Shown: one piece after another, positions 25,125-33,676 of the stretch
Layout: each line of letters begins with the position of its first letter
How positions within the stretch are numbered: the stretch's first letter is position 1
Assembly (NCBI GenBank): GCA_035519135.1
Contig: DATIWX010000042.1
Span: 12,445 to 76,444, forward strand
Source of the DNA: VBDM01 sp035519135
Lineage (GTDB): Bacteria > Pseudomonadota > Gammaproteobacteria > Burkholderiales > SG8-39
DNA length: 64,000 bases
Direction: 5' to 3'
Notes under the pieces: generated by a model
The model's database searches: none
What the model saw: the letters and a program-made list of their open reading frames with translations, nothing else
What the model was told of the DNA's origin: nothing
Program-made: the position numbers and the translations under genes

Positions 25125-27026
25125 TCATCCTCCGTACAGGTATCCCGGCAACCACAAGGTCATGCCGGGCCAGAGGTACATGATGACCATGCACAGGATC
25201 ACGATCAGCATGTACGGCATCATGCCGGCGAAGATCTGGTTCAGCGTCACGTGTTTCGGCGCGACACCCTTCAGATAGAAGGCCGACATCGCGACAGGAG
25301 GCGAAAGGAACGCGGCCTGCAGGTTGACGAACACCAGGGTGGCCCAAAGGATCGGGTCGATGCTGAAGTGCTTCAGCAGAGGCAGGAAGATGGGCACGAA
25401 GATGACGATGATCTCGGTCCATTCCAGGGGCCAGCCCAGGAGAAAGATGATCGCCTGCGACAGGATCATGAACTGTACCGGCGTCAGGTTGAACGACAGT
25501 ACCCATCTCTCCACCAGTTGCTGGCCACCGTGCAGCGCGAATACCGCGGAAAAGAGCGCCGAGCCGACGAACAGCCAGCACACCATGGCGGTCGTTTTTG
25601 CCGTTAGGAACATCGATTCCTTAACCTTCTGCCAGTTGAGCGTTCTCGCCTGAATCGCAAGCAAGAACGCACCGGCGGCCCCGATGCCGGCGGACTCCGT
25701 CGCCGTGGTGATGCCGAGCAGGATCACTGCGAGAACGACGATCGTGAGGATGCCGAGCGGCATCACGGAGGAAACCAGCATCTTCAAAAGCTCGAACTGT
25801 TCGGCTTCCAGCTTCCAGTAGTACCAGGCGAGGAGCAGGACGGTAGCGGCCACGACGCCCCAGAACCAGAAATAGAACCCCGGCGCAGGACCCTCTGCCG
25901 CCGCGGCCGAACCCCCGCCGGCAGCGGTGTCTCCCATGCGTAATGGACCCTGCGATTCGTCGGCGGGCGCATCCGGCTCTGCGATACTTTCTCCGCTCCC
26001 CAATTCCTGAAGCTGCCCGTCGCCTGCGGTCTCGGGCTCCTGCGGCTTGGCGCTCTCAGCCCGCTGGGCAGCGCCCGGCGACCCGTTGATCTCTGCGGAG
26101 CCGCCCCCGGAGGCCCATAGCGCCTCCGCCGGCTGATGGATCACGACGTACCACCACACGCCCCAGGAAGTCACCGCGGCGAGCAGAAGGGGAAAAATCG
26201 CGGTCAGGAAATGCTTCCACAGCACGCCATAGGCCAGCCGGCGGCCGCCGTCTTCTATGGCGAGCCCCTTGCCGGGCGACACGAGCGCTGCAAGTAATCC
26301 GAGGAGCATGTTGCGCGAATAGGCCTGCTGGAATTTCTGCACCCAGCCGGAGACCGGTATCTTGGTTTCGGCTTCGGAGAGCCGCGGGGCAATTTTCGGG
26401 TTAACAAGCACCCAGCCGAGGATGTAGACGAGATAGAGGAATGCGAGGAAAAACCCCGGAAACATCGCCGAGGCGTAGAGCTTGACCACCGACTGCCCGG
26501 CCACCGCCGCGTACACGATGATCATGACCGACGGCGGGATGAGGATGCCGAGCGTGCCGCCGGCCGTGATTACGCCGGAGGCGAGGCGCACGTCGTACCC
26601 GGCCTTGAGCATCGGCCTCATCGCGATCACCCCCATGAGGACGACGACCGCCCCGACTAGGCCGCTCGCTATACCCCAAAACGTGCACACCACGAGCGTC
26701 GCCACCGCGAGCGACGCCGGCAGCCGCTTGAACGCGAGCTGGATGCTATAGAACATCTTGTCCACCAACGCTCCGCGCTCCATCACGTAGCCCATCAGGA
26801 CAAAGAGCGGGATCGATAGCAGCGTGTCGTTGAGCATCGCCCCGTAGGTGCGCTCGACCATCAGGTCGAAAATCCTGTTCTGCGTGATCGGTTGCGACGG
26901 ATCCCAGAACGCAATGAAGCCGAAGAACATCCCCAAGCCCATCAGCGTGAAAGCCGTGGGAAAGCCCATCATGATCACCACCACGATGAGCGCGAGCATG
27001 GTGAGCCCCAACACCGGATCGCTCAT
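25125..27026 (-). CDS. TRAP transporter large permease (DctM) with a large insertion
   Basis: 633 residues from an ATG at 27026 that overlaps the end of the small permease gene (ATGA). The DctM core is clear: MMGFPTAFTLMGLGMFFGF, SIPLFVLMGYVMERG, GGTLGILIPPSVMIIVYA and TATESAGIGAAGAFLLA. Family members are usually about 430 residues. The extra length lies at about 245-415: two added hydrophobic segments (about 270-296 and 383-402) flank an 80-residue Gly/Ala/Glu/Pro-rich, probably disordered loop. It drives Na+-coupled uptake of a carboxylate-type substrate. No solute-binding protein is adjacent. Confidence 0.9.
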   Translation of the reverse strand: MSDPVLGLTMLALIVVVIMMGFPTAFTLMGLGMFFGFIAFWDPSQPITQNRIFDLMVERTYGAMLNDTLLSIPLFVLMGYVMERGALVDKMFYSIQLAFKRLPASLAVATLVVCTFWGIASGLVGAVVVLMGVIAMRPMLKAGYDVRLASGVITAGGTLGILIPPSVMIIVYAAVAGQSVVKLYASAMFPGFFLAFLYLVYILGWVLVNPKIAPRLSEAETKIPVSGWVQKFQQAYSRNMLLGLLAALVSPGKGLAIEDGGRRLAYGVLWKHFLTAIFPLLLAAVTSWGVWWYVVIHQPAEALWASGGGSAEINGSPGAAQRAESAKPQEPETAGDGQLQELGSGESIAEPDAPADESQGPLRMGDTAAGGGSAAAAEGPAPGFYFWFWGVVAATVLLLAWYYWKLEAEQFELLKMLVSSVMPLGILTIVVLAVILLGITTATESAGIGAAGAFLLAIQARTLNWQKVKESMFLTAKTTAMVCWLFVGSALFSAVFALHGGQQLVERWVLSFNLTPVQFMILSQAIIFLLGWPLEWTEIIVIFVPIFLPLLKHFSIDPILWATLVFVNLQAAFLSPPVAMSAFYLKGVAPKHVTLNQIFAGMMPYMLIVILCMVIMYLWPGMTLWLPGYLYGG

Positions 27027-27685
27027 CGCTCGGCCCCCCTTCCACCAGCGCGCTGATGCGCAGCCTCGTCGATCTCGTGGACCCTTTCGACTACGAACCT
27101 GCGAGACTCTTCGTCCACGTAGGTGCTGCCGGCCAGCTGCTCCTCCACCACGTCGATTTCCTCCGCGTCCTTCAGGCGCTCGGGCCAGTCGCCGGTTTTC
27201 AGGCAGAGAACGCAGCGGATGATCTCGGCGACGCCCTGGAGCATGACCAGCCCCCCGGCGATCGGGATGAGCGTCTTGAAGTGATAGACGGGCGGCCCCT
27301 CGGCGGTGCCGCTGGAGTGCTCGCGGATCCTCCACGAGATCTCGGCGAAATCCCAGCCCGCGTAGATCATGGCCGAAATGCCCGGGATGAAGAAGACGAT
27401 GTAGAGCGCGAGATCGAGCGCCGCCTGAGTGCGCGGTTTCATCGAGCCGTAGAGGAAGTCGCCGCGGACGTGCCCGTCCTGCGCGAGCGTGTAGGCACCG
27501 CACATGATGAACAGGGCGCCGTAGGTCATGGTCGTGGCATCGAACATCCACGCGCTGGGATAGTTAAACAGATAGCGCTTCACCACCTCGACGCACACGA
27601 TCACCATCAGCACCCCGCCGAGCCACGCAAATGCCTTGCCGACAAACGTGCTGATGGCGTCCAGGCGTAGGATGAAGCGCTGCAT
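27023..27685 (-). CDS. TRAP transporter small permease (DctQ)
   Basis: A 220-residue four-helix membrane protein: AFAWLGGVLMVIVCVEVVKRYLF, MWFDATTMTYGALFIMCGAY-like segments, and DLALYIVFFIPGISAMIYAGWDFAE are typical of DctQ. Its cytoplasmic C-terminal tail of about 50 residues (EEIDVVEEQLAGSTYVDEESRRF) is acidic and longer than usual. It is first in the dctQ-dctM pair and its stop overlaps the dctM start. Just upstream are a TTAACT (-10-like) and the palindrome at 27721-27740. Confidence 0.88.
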   Translation of the reverse strand: MQRFILRLDAISTFVGKAFAWLGGVLMVIVCVEVVKRYLFNYPSAWMFDATTMTYGALFIMCGAYTLAQDGHVRGDFLYGSMKPRTQAALDLALYIVFFIPGISAMIYAGWDFAEISWRIREHSSGTAEGPPVYHFKTLIPIAGGLVMLQGVAEIIRCVLCLKTGDWPERLKDAEEIDVVEEQLAGSTYVDEESRRFVVERVHEIDEAAHQRAGGRGAER

Positions 27686-27720
27686 GAAACGGAGTTAAGC
27701 GCCCCTGCTCGATGGCGCGC

Positions 27721-27740
27721 AACTGGGGGAAACCCTAGTT
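27721..27740. promoter_or_regulatory. 20-bp palindrome upstream of the TRAP permease genes; candidate response-regulator site
   Basis: AACTGGGGGAAACCCTAGTT is an imperfect palindrome (AACTnGGG facing CCCnAGTT). Its centre lies 45 bp before the dctQ ATG. With the minus-strand TTAACT at 27698-27693 as -10, the centre falls near -43, a normal class II activator position. The FixJ-like regulator encoded next door is the obvious candidate. Sequence and spacing are seen; binding is inferred. Confidence 0.5.
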
Positions 27741-27790
27741 CACGCCCGGGAGCATGAAGGGAGTGGGCCCGCACGGGCGGTCGAGCCCGA

Positions 27791-28408
27791 TCAGGCGTTG
27801 CGGCGAGTCAGGCGATCTTGAACGACGAGATTGATGAGTTCCGCGGTGGTTTTCGCCTGGAGTTTTGCCATGATTCTCCTGCGATGGAACTCGACGGTCT
27901 TGACGGCAATACCCAGTTCCTCGGCGATGACCTTGTTCAGCTTGCCGTCGACCACGCGTCCCAGCACTTCAAGCTCGCGCGCGCTTACCGAGGACATCCG
28001 GGCGCTGAGGTCTTTCTGTTGCTCGGCCATCCTCAGTACCTCGGCGTCGATTTCCAGCGCGCGGCGCACCAGGCCGAGCAGGGTTTCATCACCGAAGGGC
28101 TTCTCGATGAAATCGAGTGCACCGCGGCGCACCGCCGCAACCGCCATCGCCACGTCACCATGGGCGGTAATGAAGATCAGCGGCACGCGCGTTCCGCGCT
28201 TGTGGAGTTCTTCCTGGAGTTGCGGCCCGCTCATTCCGGGCATTCTCACGTCGAGCAGCAGGCACGCCGGCCGTTCAGGCAGGAACCGGGCAAGAAAATC
28301 GGCGGCGTCCGCATAAGTCTCCACGGCCAGGCCGTCGGACTCCAGCAGCGAGCGCAGCGAATCGCGAAATCCCGGGTCGTCGTCGACCACGTGCACGATC
28401 GGAGTCAT
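27791..28408 (-). CDS. FixJ-family response regulator
   Basis: 205 residues from an ATG at 28408 overlapping the kinase stop; the longer ORF upstream is a shadow over the kinase. The receiver domain has acidic pocket HVVDDDPGF, phospho-acceptor Asp in LLLDVRMPGMSG, Thr in FITAHGD and Lys in FIEKPF. The LuxR/GerE-type helix-turn-helix follows: VSARELEVLGRVVDGKLNKVIAEELGIAVKTVEFHRRRIMAKL. It belongs with the FixL-type kinase and presumably controls the adjacent TRAP transporter. The 105-bp gap to dctQ holds the palindrome. Confidence 0.93.
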   Translation of the reverse strand: MTPIVHVVDDDPGFRDSLRSLLESDGLAVETYADAADFLARFLPERPACLLLDVRMPGMSGPQLQEELHKRGTRVPLIFITAHGDVAMAVAAVRRGALDFIEKPFGDETLLGLVRRALEIDAEVLRMAEQQKDLSARMSSVSARELEVLGRVVDGKLNKVIAEELGIAVKTVEFHRRRIMAKLQAKTTAELINLVVQDRLTRRNA

Positions 28409-29574
28409 GTCCGCGCCTGCGCCACGGGCAAGGTGAAATGGAAAGTGCTGCCGCTGTCCGGATTGGCGCTCGCCCAAAGTGATCCGTCGTGGAACTCGAC
28501 GATCGAGCGGCAGATGCTCAGCCCCAATCCCATGCCTTCGCGCTTGGTGGTAAAGAAGGGCTGGAACAGGTTCTTTGCGAAATCGCCGGGAATGCCGTGC
28601 CCATGATCGCGTACCGCGATTCGCACGAAGCGAGGGTCGTCCGCAGCGGTAAGGACGCGGAGCTCCCGATTTCCGGCCGGCGTGTCGTCCATCGCCTCGA
28701 TTCCGTTCCTGACCAGGTTCATGATGACCTGCTCCACCATAACCCGATCGGCATCGACCTTTGGCAAGTCGGTCGCCGGCTCGAACACGAGACGGACGTT
28801 GCGCTTGGCCGCCTCGGCGCGCATGAGTGAAAGCGTGTCCTCCACCATGGCATTGGCGTCGATCAGGTTGCGGCTCGGTTCGCGTTTGCGCACGAACTCG
28901 CGAACCCGCTGGATGATCGCTCCGGCGCGAGTCGCCTCCTCGCTCGCCTGTTCCATGATCTCCTCGAGGACTTGAGGGTCCCAAGTGCCCGACCTCAAGC
29001 GACGCAGGCAGCTTCTTGTGTAGTTGACCACCGCGGACAGCGGCTGGTTGATCTGATGCGCGAGCATCGAAGCCATTTCGCCGACCGCGACCAGCTTGGC
29101 GGTCTCTTCCAGCCGCTCGCGCTGCCGCTGCAACCGCTCGTCCGAACGCGCCAACGCCAGCTTCAACCTGCCCAGCATGGCGCCGAAGATGACGAAAATC
29201 GCAAGCTTGATCAGGGCTTCCCAATAACGGTAGAACGGGTGCGAATATTCATGTCCGGCGAGAAGGTCGGTAAGGAACCAGGCCACCGTCGAGATGATCG
29301 ATATGCATGCGCCCGCGCGCAGACCCACGATCCAGGTCGTCAGGAATATCGGGAGGAGATAGAGAATCGAAAGCGTGAATTCGTAGCCCGTGGCCAAGTC
29401 CACCAGGCCGATGAAGAGGACCAGGGCAAGACTCGCCATGATCGTACCCACTGACGACACGGCGAGATAGCGAATTGCCCAGTTGGCAGCCGCGCTGCGT
29501 ACTTCTGGTAGGAAAAGGTCAGCCTCAAGACCCGAGGCCTTGCCGCCGTTCAATCTCTTTGAAGTGTCCGACAC
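28405..29574 (-). CDS. Membrane-bound sensor histidine kinase (FixL/DctB-like)
   Basis: 389 residues, GTG start at 29574. The N-terminus carries about four hydrophobic segments (near 35-60, 65-85, 90-105, 118-138) with little periplasmic sequence, so it may sense a membrane or intracellular signal. A coiled linker (DERLQRQRERLEETAKLVAVGE) leads to the H-box MLAHQINQPLSAVVNYTRSCLRRL. The HATPase boxes are NLVRNGIEAMDD (N), RDHGHGIPGDF (G1), FFTTKREGMGLGLSICRSIVE (F/G2). HQINQPL is typical of the FixL/DctB group. It overlaps the regulator start by 4 bp. Confidence 0.93.
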   Translation of the reverse strand: MSDTSKRLNGGKASGLEADLFLPEVRSAAANWAIRYLAVSSVGTIMASLALVLFIGLVDLATGYEFTLSILYLLPIFLTTWIVGLRAGACISIISTVAWFLTDLLAGHEYSHPFYRYWEALIKLAIFVIFGAMLGRLKLALARSDERLQRQRERLEETAKLVAVGEMASMLAHQINQPLSAVVNYTRSCLRRLRSGTWDPQVLEEIMEQASEEATRAGAIIQRVREFVRKREPSRNLIDANAMVEDTLSLMRAEAAKRNVRLVFEPATDLPKVDADRVMVEQVIMNLVRNGIEAMDDTPAGNRELRVLTAADDPRFVRIAVRDHGHGIPGDFAKNLFQPFFTTKREGMGLGLSICRSIVEFHDGSLWASANPDSGSTFHFTLPVAQART

Positions 29575-29735
29575 GTGACTTTCAGAATAGTATTTCTTGG
29601 CCCAGCCGAATAGTAATCCAGCTTCCAGACCGGTCGGGACCCGTCAAAGGCAGCCCTTGCAGCAGCGTGCGCCTGGTTGATTCTTTCACATCTGCCGAAA
29701 CGCGTAATTGCGTCGACGGGATGCCCGCGCGCGCT

Positions 29736-29744
29736 TGCTATAAT
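29736..29744 (+). promoter_or_regulatory. Extended -10 promoter for the pot operon
   Basis: TGCTATAAT (29736-29744) is a perfect extended -10, 35 bp before the potA ATG. The spaced -35 is poor, which suits an extended -10 promoter. It lies in the 205-bp divergent gap 29575-29779 between the kinase gene and potA, where I see no gene. An imperfect palindrome ACGCGTAATTGCGT (about 29701-29714) lies 21 bp upstream of the extended -10. Confidence 0.55.
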
Positions 29745-29779
29745 CGCGCGCAATCCCTCGCGCTGCATCCGATTAGCTC

Positions 29780-30865
29780 ATGGCGCTTCTCGAAATCCGC
29801 AACGTCACGCGCCGCTTCGGGCCGCTCACCGCCGTCGATGACGTCAGCGTTGCCATCGAGGCCGGAGAGTTCTTCACGCTTCTCGGACCCTCGGGCTGTG
29901 GCAAGACGACGCTGCTGAGGATGATCGCCGGCTTCGACCTGCCCGACGCGGGCGCGATTCTTCTCGACGGCCGCGACCTGGCCGGAACTCCGCCCGAGAA
30001 GCGCCCCATCCACACCGTATTCCAGAGCTACGCCCTGTTCCCGCACATGACCGTCTCGCAGAACATTGCATTCCCGCTGAAGATGGCCGGCAAGTCCGCC
30101 GGCGAGATCTCCACCAAGGTAAAGGGCGCGCTCGAGCAGGTGCACCTGGAGGAAAAAGGCGCGCAGTACCCGCACGAGCTCTCGGGCGGCCAGAAGCAGC
30201 GCGTGGCGCTGGCAAGAGGCCTCGTCAACCAGCCACGCGTCCTCCTGCTCGACGAGCCGCTCGGCGCACTCGACGCCAAGCTGCGCGAGGAGATGCAGTT
30301 CGAGCTGATCGAATTGCAGCGTGACATCGGCGTCACCTTCGTGTTCGTCACGCACGCGCAGCCCGAAGCGCTTGCGCTCTCGCACCGCATCGCGGTGATG
30401 GATCGCGGACGGGTCGTGCAACTCGACGAGCCTTCGAAAATCTACGGCCTGCCTGTGAACCGCTTCGTCGCCGATTTCATCGGCAAATGCAATATCCTCG
30501 ACGCGGCCGTCGTCGAGGCCTCGCCCGGCGGCCTGAAGCTCGAGGTGAAGGGGCTGGGCGAGATCGCCGCGCCCGCGCGGGAAGGCGTGCGCCCGGGCGA
30601 GCGCGGCGTGCTGGCGCTCCGGCCGGAGCAGGTGCGCATCGGCCCGCCCGATTCGCAGCACGACCTGAAGAACCATTTCACCGGCCGGGTGCACGACCTT
30701 CTGTATGTCGGCGATATCACCACCTACGTGGTGGAACTGCCGAACGGTACCCGCATCGAGGCGCTGCTCCCCAACTCCGCCCCCGGCCGCGCCACTTTCT
30801 TCGAGAAAGGCGACACGGTGAGAGTGGCGTGGCGCCACGATGCCGGGAATTTCCTGCGTGATTGA
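29780..30865 (+). CDS. potA: Polyamine-type ABC transporter ATP-binding protein
   Basis: A 361-residue ABC ATPase with Walker A GPSGCGKTTLLRM, Q-loop VFQSYALFPHMTV, signature LSGGQKQRVALARGL, Walker B VLLLDEPLGALD and H-loop VTHAQPEAL. A C-terminal TOBE domain (about residues 270-355; VLALRPEQVRIG; VHDLLYVGDITTYVVELPNG) follows, as in PotA/PotG. It energises import by the permeases that follow. The order potA-potB-potC-potD and the PotD motifs support spermidine/putrescine as substrate, but other polyamine-like or organic cations cannot be excluded. Confidence 0.9.
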   Translation: MALLEIRNVTRRFGPLTAVDDVSVAIEAGEFFTLLGPSGCGKTTLLRMIAGFDLPDAGAILLDGRDLAGTPPEKRPIHTVFQSYALFPHMTVSQNIAFPLKMAGKSAGEISTKVKGALEQVHLEEKGAQYPHELSGGQKQRVALARGLVNQPRVLLLDEPLGALDAKLREEMQFELIELQRDIGVTFVFVTHAQPEALALSHRIAVMDRGRVVQLDEPSKIYGLPVNRFVADFIGKCNILDAAVVEASPGGLKLEVKGLGEIAAPAREGVRPGERGVLALRPEQVRIGPPDSQHDLKNHFTGRVHDLLYVGDITTYVVELPNGTRIEALLPNSAPGRATFFEKGDTVRVAWRHDAGNFLRD

Positions 30866-30871
30866 GCCCTC

Positions 30872-31768
30872 ATGACCAGGCCGCGCGCGGAACCGGTGAC
30901 GCGCTGGCTCGTCGGCGGGCCGCCGTTCCTGTTCCTGTTCGTGTTCTTCGCGCTGCCCTCGCTCATCATGGTGGCGGCCTCGTTCCGCTACCCCGGCGAG
31001 TTCGGCGGGCTCGCACCGCTTGCCGCGACCCGGCCCGGGGAAGACGCGGGGCTCACCGCGGAGAACTACGGGGTGTTTTTCAGCGACTGGATCTATTTCC
31101 AGATCCTCGCCAAGTCCTTCGGGGTCGCGCTCCTGACCACGCTGGTCTGCCTGGTGATGGCCTATCCGCTCGCGCTGCTCATCGCGCGCAGCCCCAAGCG
31201 CCACCGCGACTTCATGATCCTGCTGGTGGTGCTCCCGTTCGCGAGCAACTTCCTCGTGCGCGTCTACGCCTGGATGATCATCCTCGGCGACCAGTCGGTC
31301 TTTTTGCGGCCCATCAACTACCTGCTCGCCCAATTCGGCGCGGAGCCGGTGTCCCTGCTCTTCAACGGCTTCGCCGTGGTCGTCGGCATGGTCTACGTCC
31401 ACCTGCCCTTCATGATCCTGCCGCTCTACACGAACCTGGAGAAGCACGACCCGGTGCTGCTGGATGCGGCACAGGACCTCGGCGCGAACACCTGGAGCCG
31501 CTTCTGGCGCGTCACCTTTCCTTTGTCGCTGCCCGGCATCTTCTCCGGGACGGCGCTGGTCTTCATACCGGTGCTGGGCATGTTCGCGATCCCGGAGATC
31601 CTCGGCGGCAAGGACGACTGGATGGTCGGGAACATGATCAAGGAGGCTTTCCTCGGCACGCGCGACTGGCCGTTCGGCTCGATGCTCTCGATCATGCTGA
31701 CGCTCGCCGTGCTGACCGTCGCTGGCCTGGCCGCGTGGCTGGCGAGAAAGGGGACCGCGCGTGCGTAG
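30872..31768 (+). CDS. potB: Polyamine-type ABC transporter permease PotB
   Basis: A 298-residue permease with six predicted helices. It begins with FLFLFVFFALPSLIMVAASF, and the BPD-transport EAA loop is LLDAAQDLGANTWSRFWRVTFPLSLPG. LLLVVLPFASNFLVRVYAWMIILGD is the PotB-type segment. It forms the channel with PotC. The start is an ATG 6 bp after potA, and its end overlaps potC by 8 bp. Confidence 0.9.
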   Translation: MTRPRAEPVTRWLVGGPPFLFLFVFFALPSLIMVAASFRYPGEFGGLAPLAATRPGEDAGLTAENYGVFFSDWIYFQILAKSFGVALLTTLVCLVMAYPLALLIARSPKRHRDFMILLVVLPFASNFLVRVYAWMIILGDQSVFLRPINYLLAQFGAEPVSLLFNGFAVVVGMVYVHLPFMILPLYTNLEKHDPVLLDAAQDLGANTWSRFWRVTFPLSLPGIFSGTALVFIPVLGMFAIPEILGGKDDWMVGNMIKEAFLGTRDWPFGSMLSIMLTLAVLTVAGLAAWLARKGTARA

Positions 31769-32540
31769 AACGTGGTGGCTGTGGGGAGCGTCGCTTGCGG
31801 CCTACGCCTTCCTCTACGTTCCGCTCACGATCGTGGTGCTGTTCTCGTTCAACGACTCGAAGCTCAACGCCGAGTGGGTCGGCTTCACCTGGAGCTGGTA
31901 TCGCACGCTCTTCGACGACGACGCCATGCTCGCCGCGGCGCGCAACTCGCTGTTCATCGCGGTGACCGCGTCCCTGGCGGCGACGGTGCTCGGCACCATG
32001 GCGGGCATCGCCATGCACCGCTACAGGCCGCGGCTGCTGCCCTTCATGGTGCTGACGCCGGTGGCGATGCCCGAGATCCTCCTGGGGGTATCGCTGCTGG
32101 TGTTCTTCATCTCGGTGTTCGGCGAGCAGGCCCTGAGCCTCGCCACCGTGATCGTGGCGCATACCACCTTCTGCATCGGCTTCGTCGCCATCATCGTGCG
32201 CGCGCGCCTCGCCGGAATGGACGAGTCGATCTTCGAGGCGGCCCGCGACCTGGGGGCCACGCCCTGGCAGACGTTCAGGCTCATAACCCTGCCGCTCATC
32301 ATGCCGGGGGTAATCGCGGGCACACTGATGAGCTTCACGCTGTCCATAGACGATTTCGTCATCACCTTCTTCACCACCGGCGTCGGCGTCTCGACGCTGC
32401 CGCTGCAGATCTACACCATGATCAAGGTCGCGGTGACCCCGGAAGTGAACGCCGTCTCGACCCTCCTCATGGTCCTGACGCTCACCATGATCGTTGTCGC
32501 CTCGCGCCTTGCGCCCGACGCGCTGCGCGGGCAGGGCTGA
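31761..32540 (+). CDS. potC: Polyamine-type ABC transporter permease PotC
   Basis: A 259-residue permease starting with a GTG at 31761 (RRTWWLWGASLAAYAFLYVPLTIVVLFSFNDSK). The EAA loop is IFEAARDLGATPWQTFRLITLPLIMPGVIAG, followed by SFTLSIDDFVITFFTTGVGVSTLPLQIY, a strong PotC/YdcV hallmark. It pairs with PotB. Overlaps at the 5' end (8 bp) and a 5-bp gap to potD indicate a single transcript. Confidence 0.92.
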   Translation: MRRTWWLWGASLAAYAFLYVPLTIVVLFSFNDSKLNAEWVGFTWSWYRTLFDDDAMLAAARNSLFIAVTASLAATVLGTMAGIAMHRYRPRLLPFMVLTPVAMPEILLGVSLLVFFISVFGEQALSLATVIVAHTTFCIGFVAIIVRARLAGMDESIFEAARDLGATPWQTFRLITLPLIMPGVIAGTLMSFTLSIDDFVITFFTTGVGVSTLPLQIYTMIKVAVTPEVNAVSTLLMVLTLTMIVVASRLAPDALRGQG

Positions 32541-32545
32541 AGGGC

Positions 32546-33604
32546 GTGCGCGCGTCGCTGTGGGCGCTGGCGCTCCTGGCGCCGCTGCCCGCGGCCGCGG
32601 CGGAAGTGCTGCATCTGTACAACTGGAACAACTACATCACACCCGACACGGTAGCGCGGTTCGAGAAATCCTGCGCCTGCAAGCTGGTGCAGGACTACTA
32701 CGCCGACAACGAGGAGATGCTCGCCAAGCTCGCCGCCGGGGCGACCGGGTACGACATCCTGGTGCCGACCGGCAACGCTGTCGAGAATCTCATCCAGCAG
32801 CGGGCGCTGCGCCCGATAGACAAGAGCCTCCTGCCCAACCTGAAGAACATCAAACCGGCGTTCATGGGCGAATTCTTCGACCCCGGAAACCGGTACTCGG
32901 TCCCCTACGCCTACTCGGTGACGCTGATCGGCTACAACGTCGAGAAGATGAAGGAGCGCGGCATTCCCACCGACAGCTGGGCAGCGATTTTCGAGCCGAA
33001 GCACCTCCAGCGCATCAAGGGAAAGGTGACCGTGCTCGACAGTCAGAGGGAGCTGATGTCGGCCGCGCTGAAATATCTCGGCTACTCGGTCAACGACCTC
33101 GACGAGGCGCACTGGAGGCAGGCGCGCGACCTGATCCTGCGCGCCAAGCCCTACTGGGCGGCGTTCAACGCGGCTTCCTACATCAAGGAGCTCACCGTCG
33201 GCAACATCTGGCTTGCCCACGGCTATTCGAACGACATGTTCACCGCCGCCCAGGATGCGAAGGCCGCGGGCCGAAAATTCACCATCGGCTACTCGACGCC
33301 GAAGGAAGGCGCGGTGCTCGCTCTCGACAACATGGTGCTGCACCGCAGCGGCCCGCGCCCGGACCTAGCCCACCGCTTCATGAATTTCATGCTCGAGGGC
33401 CGCAACTCGGCCGAACTGACCAACGCCATCGGCGCCGGCAACCCCAATGCGGAAGCGATGCAGTACGTCCGTCCCGACATCGCCGCGAACGGCGCCGTAT
33501 TCCCCGACAAGGCCGCGCTGAAGCGACTGGAGATGCTGCACGATCTGGACCGCAGGCAGCGGCGCCTGCTCAACCGCATGTGGATCGAGATCAAGGTGCG
33601 ATAG
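32546..33604 (+). CDS. potD: Polyamine-type periplasmic solute-binding protein PotD
   Basis: 352 residues. The GTG at 32546 gives a signal peptide (SLWALALLAPLPAAAA) cleaved before EVLHLYNW. NWNNYITPDTVARFEKSCACKLVQDYYADNEEMLAKLAAGATGYDILVPTG is the PotD/PotF opening, including the NW-x-Y and GYDILVPTG substrate segments. VPYAYSVTLIGYNVEKM and AHGYSNDM contribute other pocket positions. Two close cysteines (SCAC) are unusual next to the common single one. The larger in-frame ORF upstream is a shadow over potC. It delivers its ligand to PotBC. Confidence 0.9.
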   Translation: MRASLWALALLAPLPAAAAEVLHLYNWNNYITPDTVARFEKSCACKLVQDYYADNEEMLAKLAAGATGYDILVPTGNAVENLIQQRALRPIDKSLLPNLKNIKPAFMGEFFDPGNRYSVPYAYSVTLIGYNVEKMKERGIPTDSWAAIFEPKHLQRIKGKVTVLDSQRELMSAALKYLGYSVNDLDEAHWRQARDLILRAKPYWAAFNAASYIKELTVGNIWLAHGYSNDMFTAAQDAKAAGRKFTIGYSTPKEGAVLALDNMVLHRSGPRPDLAHRFMNFMLEGRNSAELTNAIGAGNPNAEAMQYVRPDIAANGAVFPDKAALKRLEMLHDLDRRQRRLLNRMWIEIKVR

Positions 33605-33632
33605 AGCGCCGCTCGCGGACGGCGAACTCGGC

Positions 33633-33659
33633 TACAATGCGCGCGGCCGCTTCGCGGCC
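33633..33659 (+). promoter_or_regulatory. Promoter and leader hairpin before the DUF47-pit operon
   Basis: TACAAT (33633-33638) is a fair -10, 38 bp before the DUF47 ATG. The predicted leader contains a perfect 6-bp hairpin GGCCGC-TTC-GCGGCC (33645-33659), followed by an AAGGGGG ribosome site. The hairpin could stabilise or tune the mRNA. No -35 is obvious. Confidence 0.4.
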
Positions 33660-33676
33660 CATTCCAAGGGGGCCTC

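Noticed and set aside
27409..29224. Upstream extensions of the FixJ-like gene (to 29224) and of dctM (to 27551)
   Set aside because: The added residues come from overlapping frames of the kinase and dctQ genes and lack homology; starts at 28408 and 27026 give family-length proteins.
29575..29779. Hidden small gene in the largest gap
   Set aside because: Only short unsupported frames are present; the content is better explained as a divergent promoter region with TGCTATAAT.
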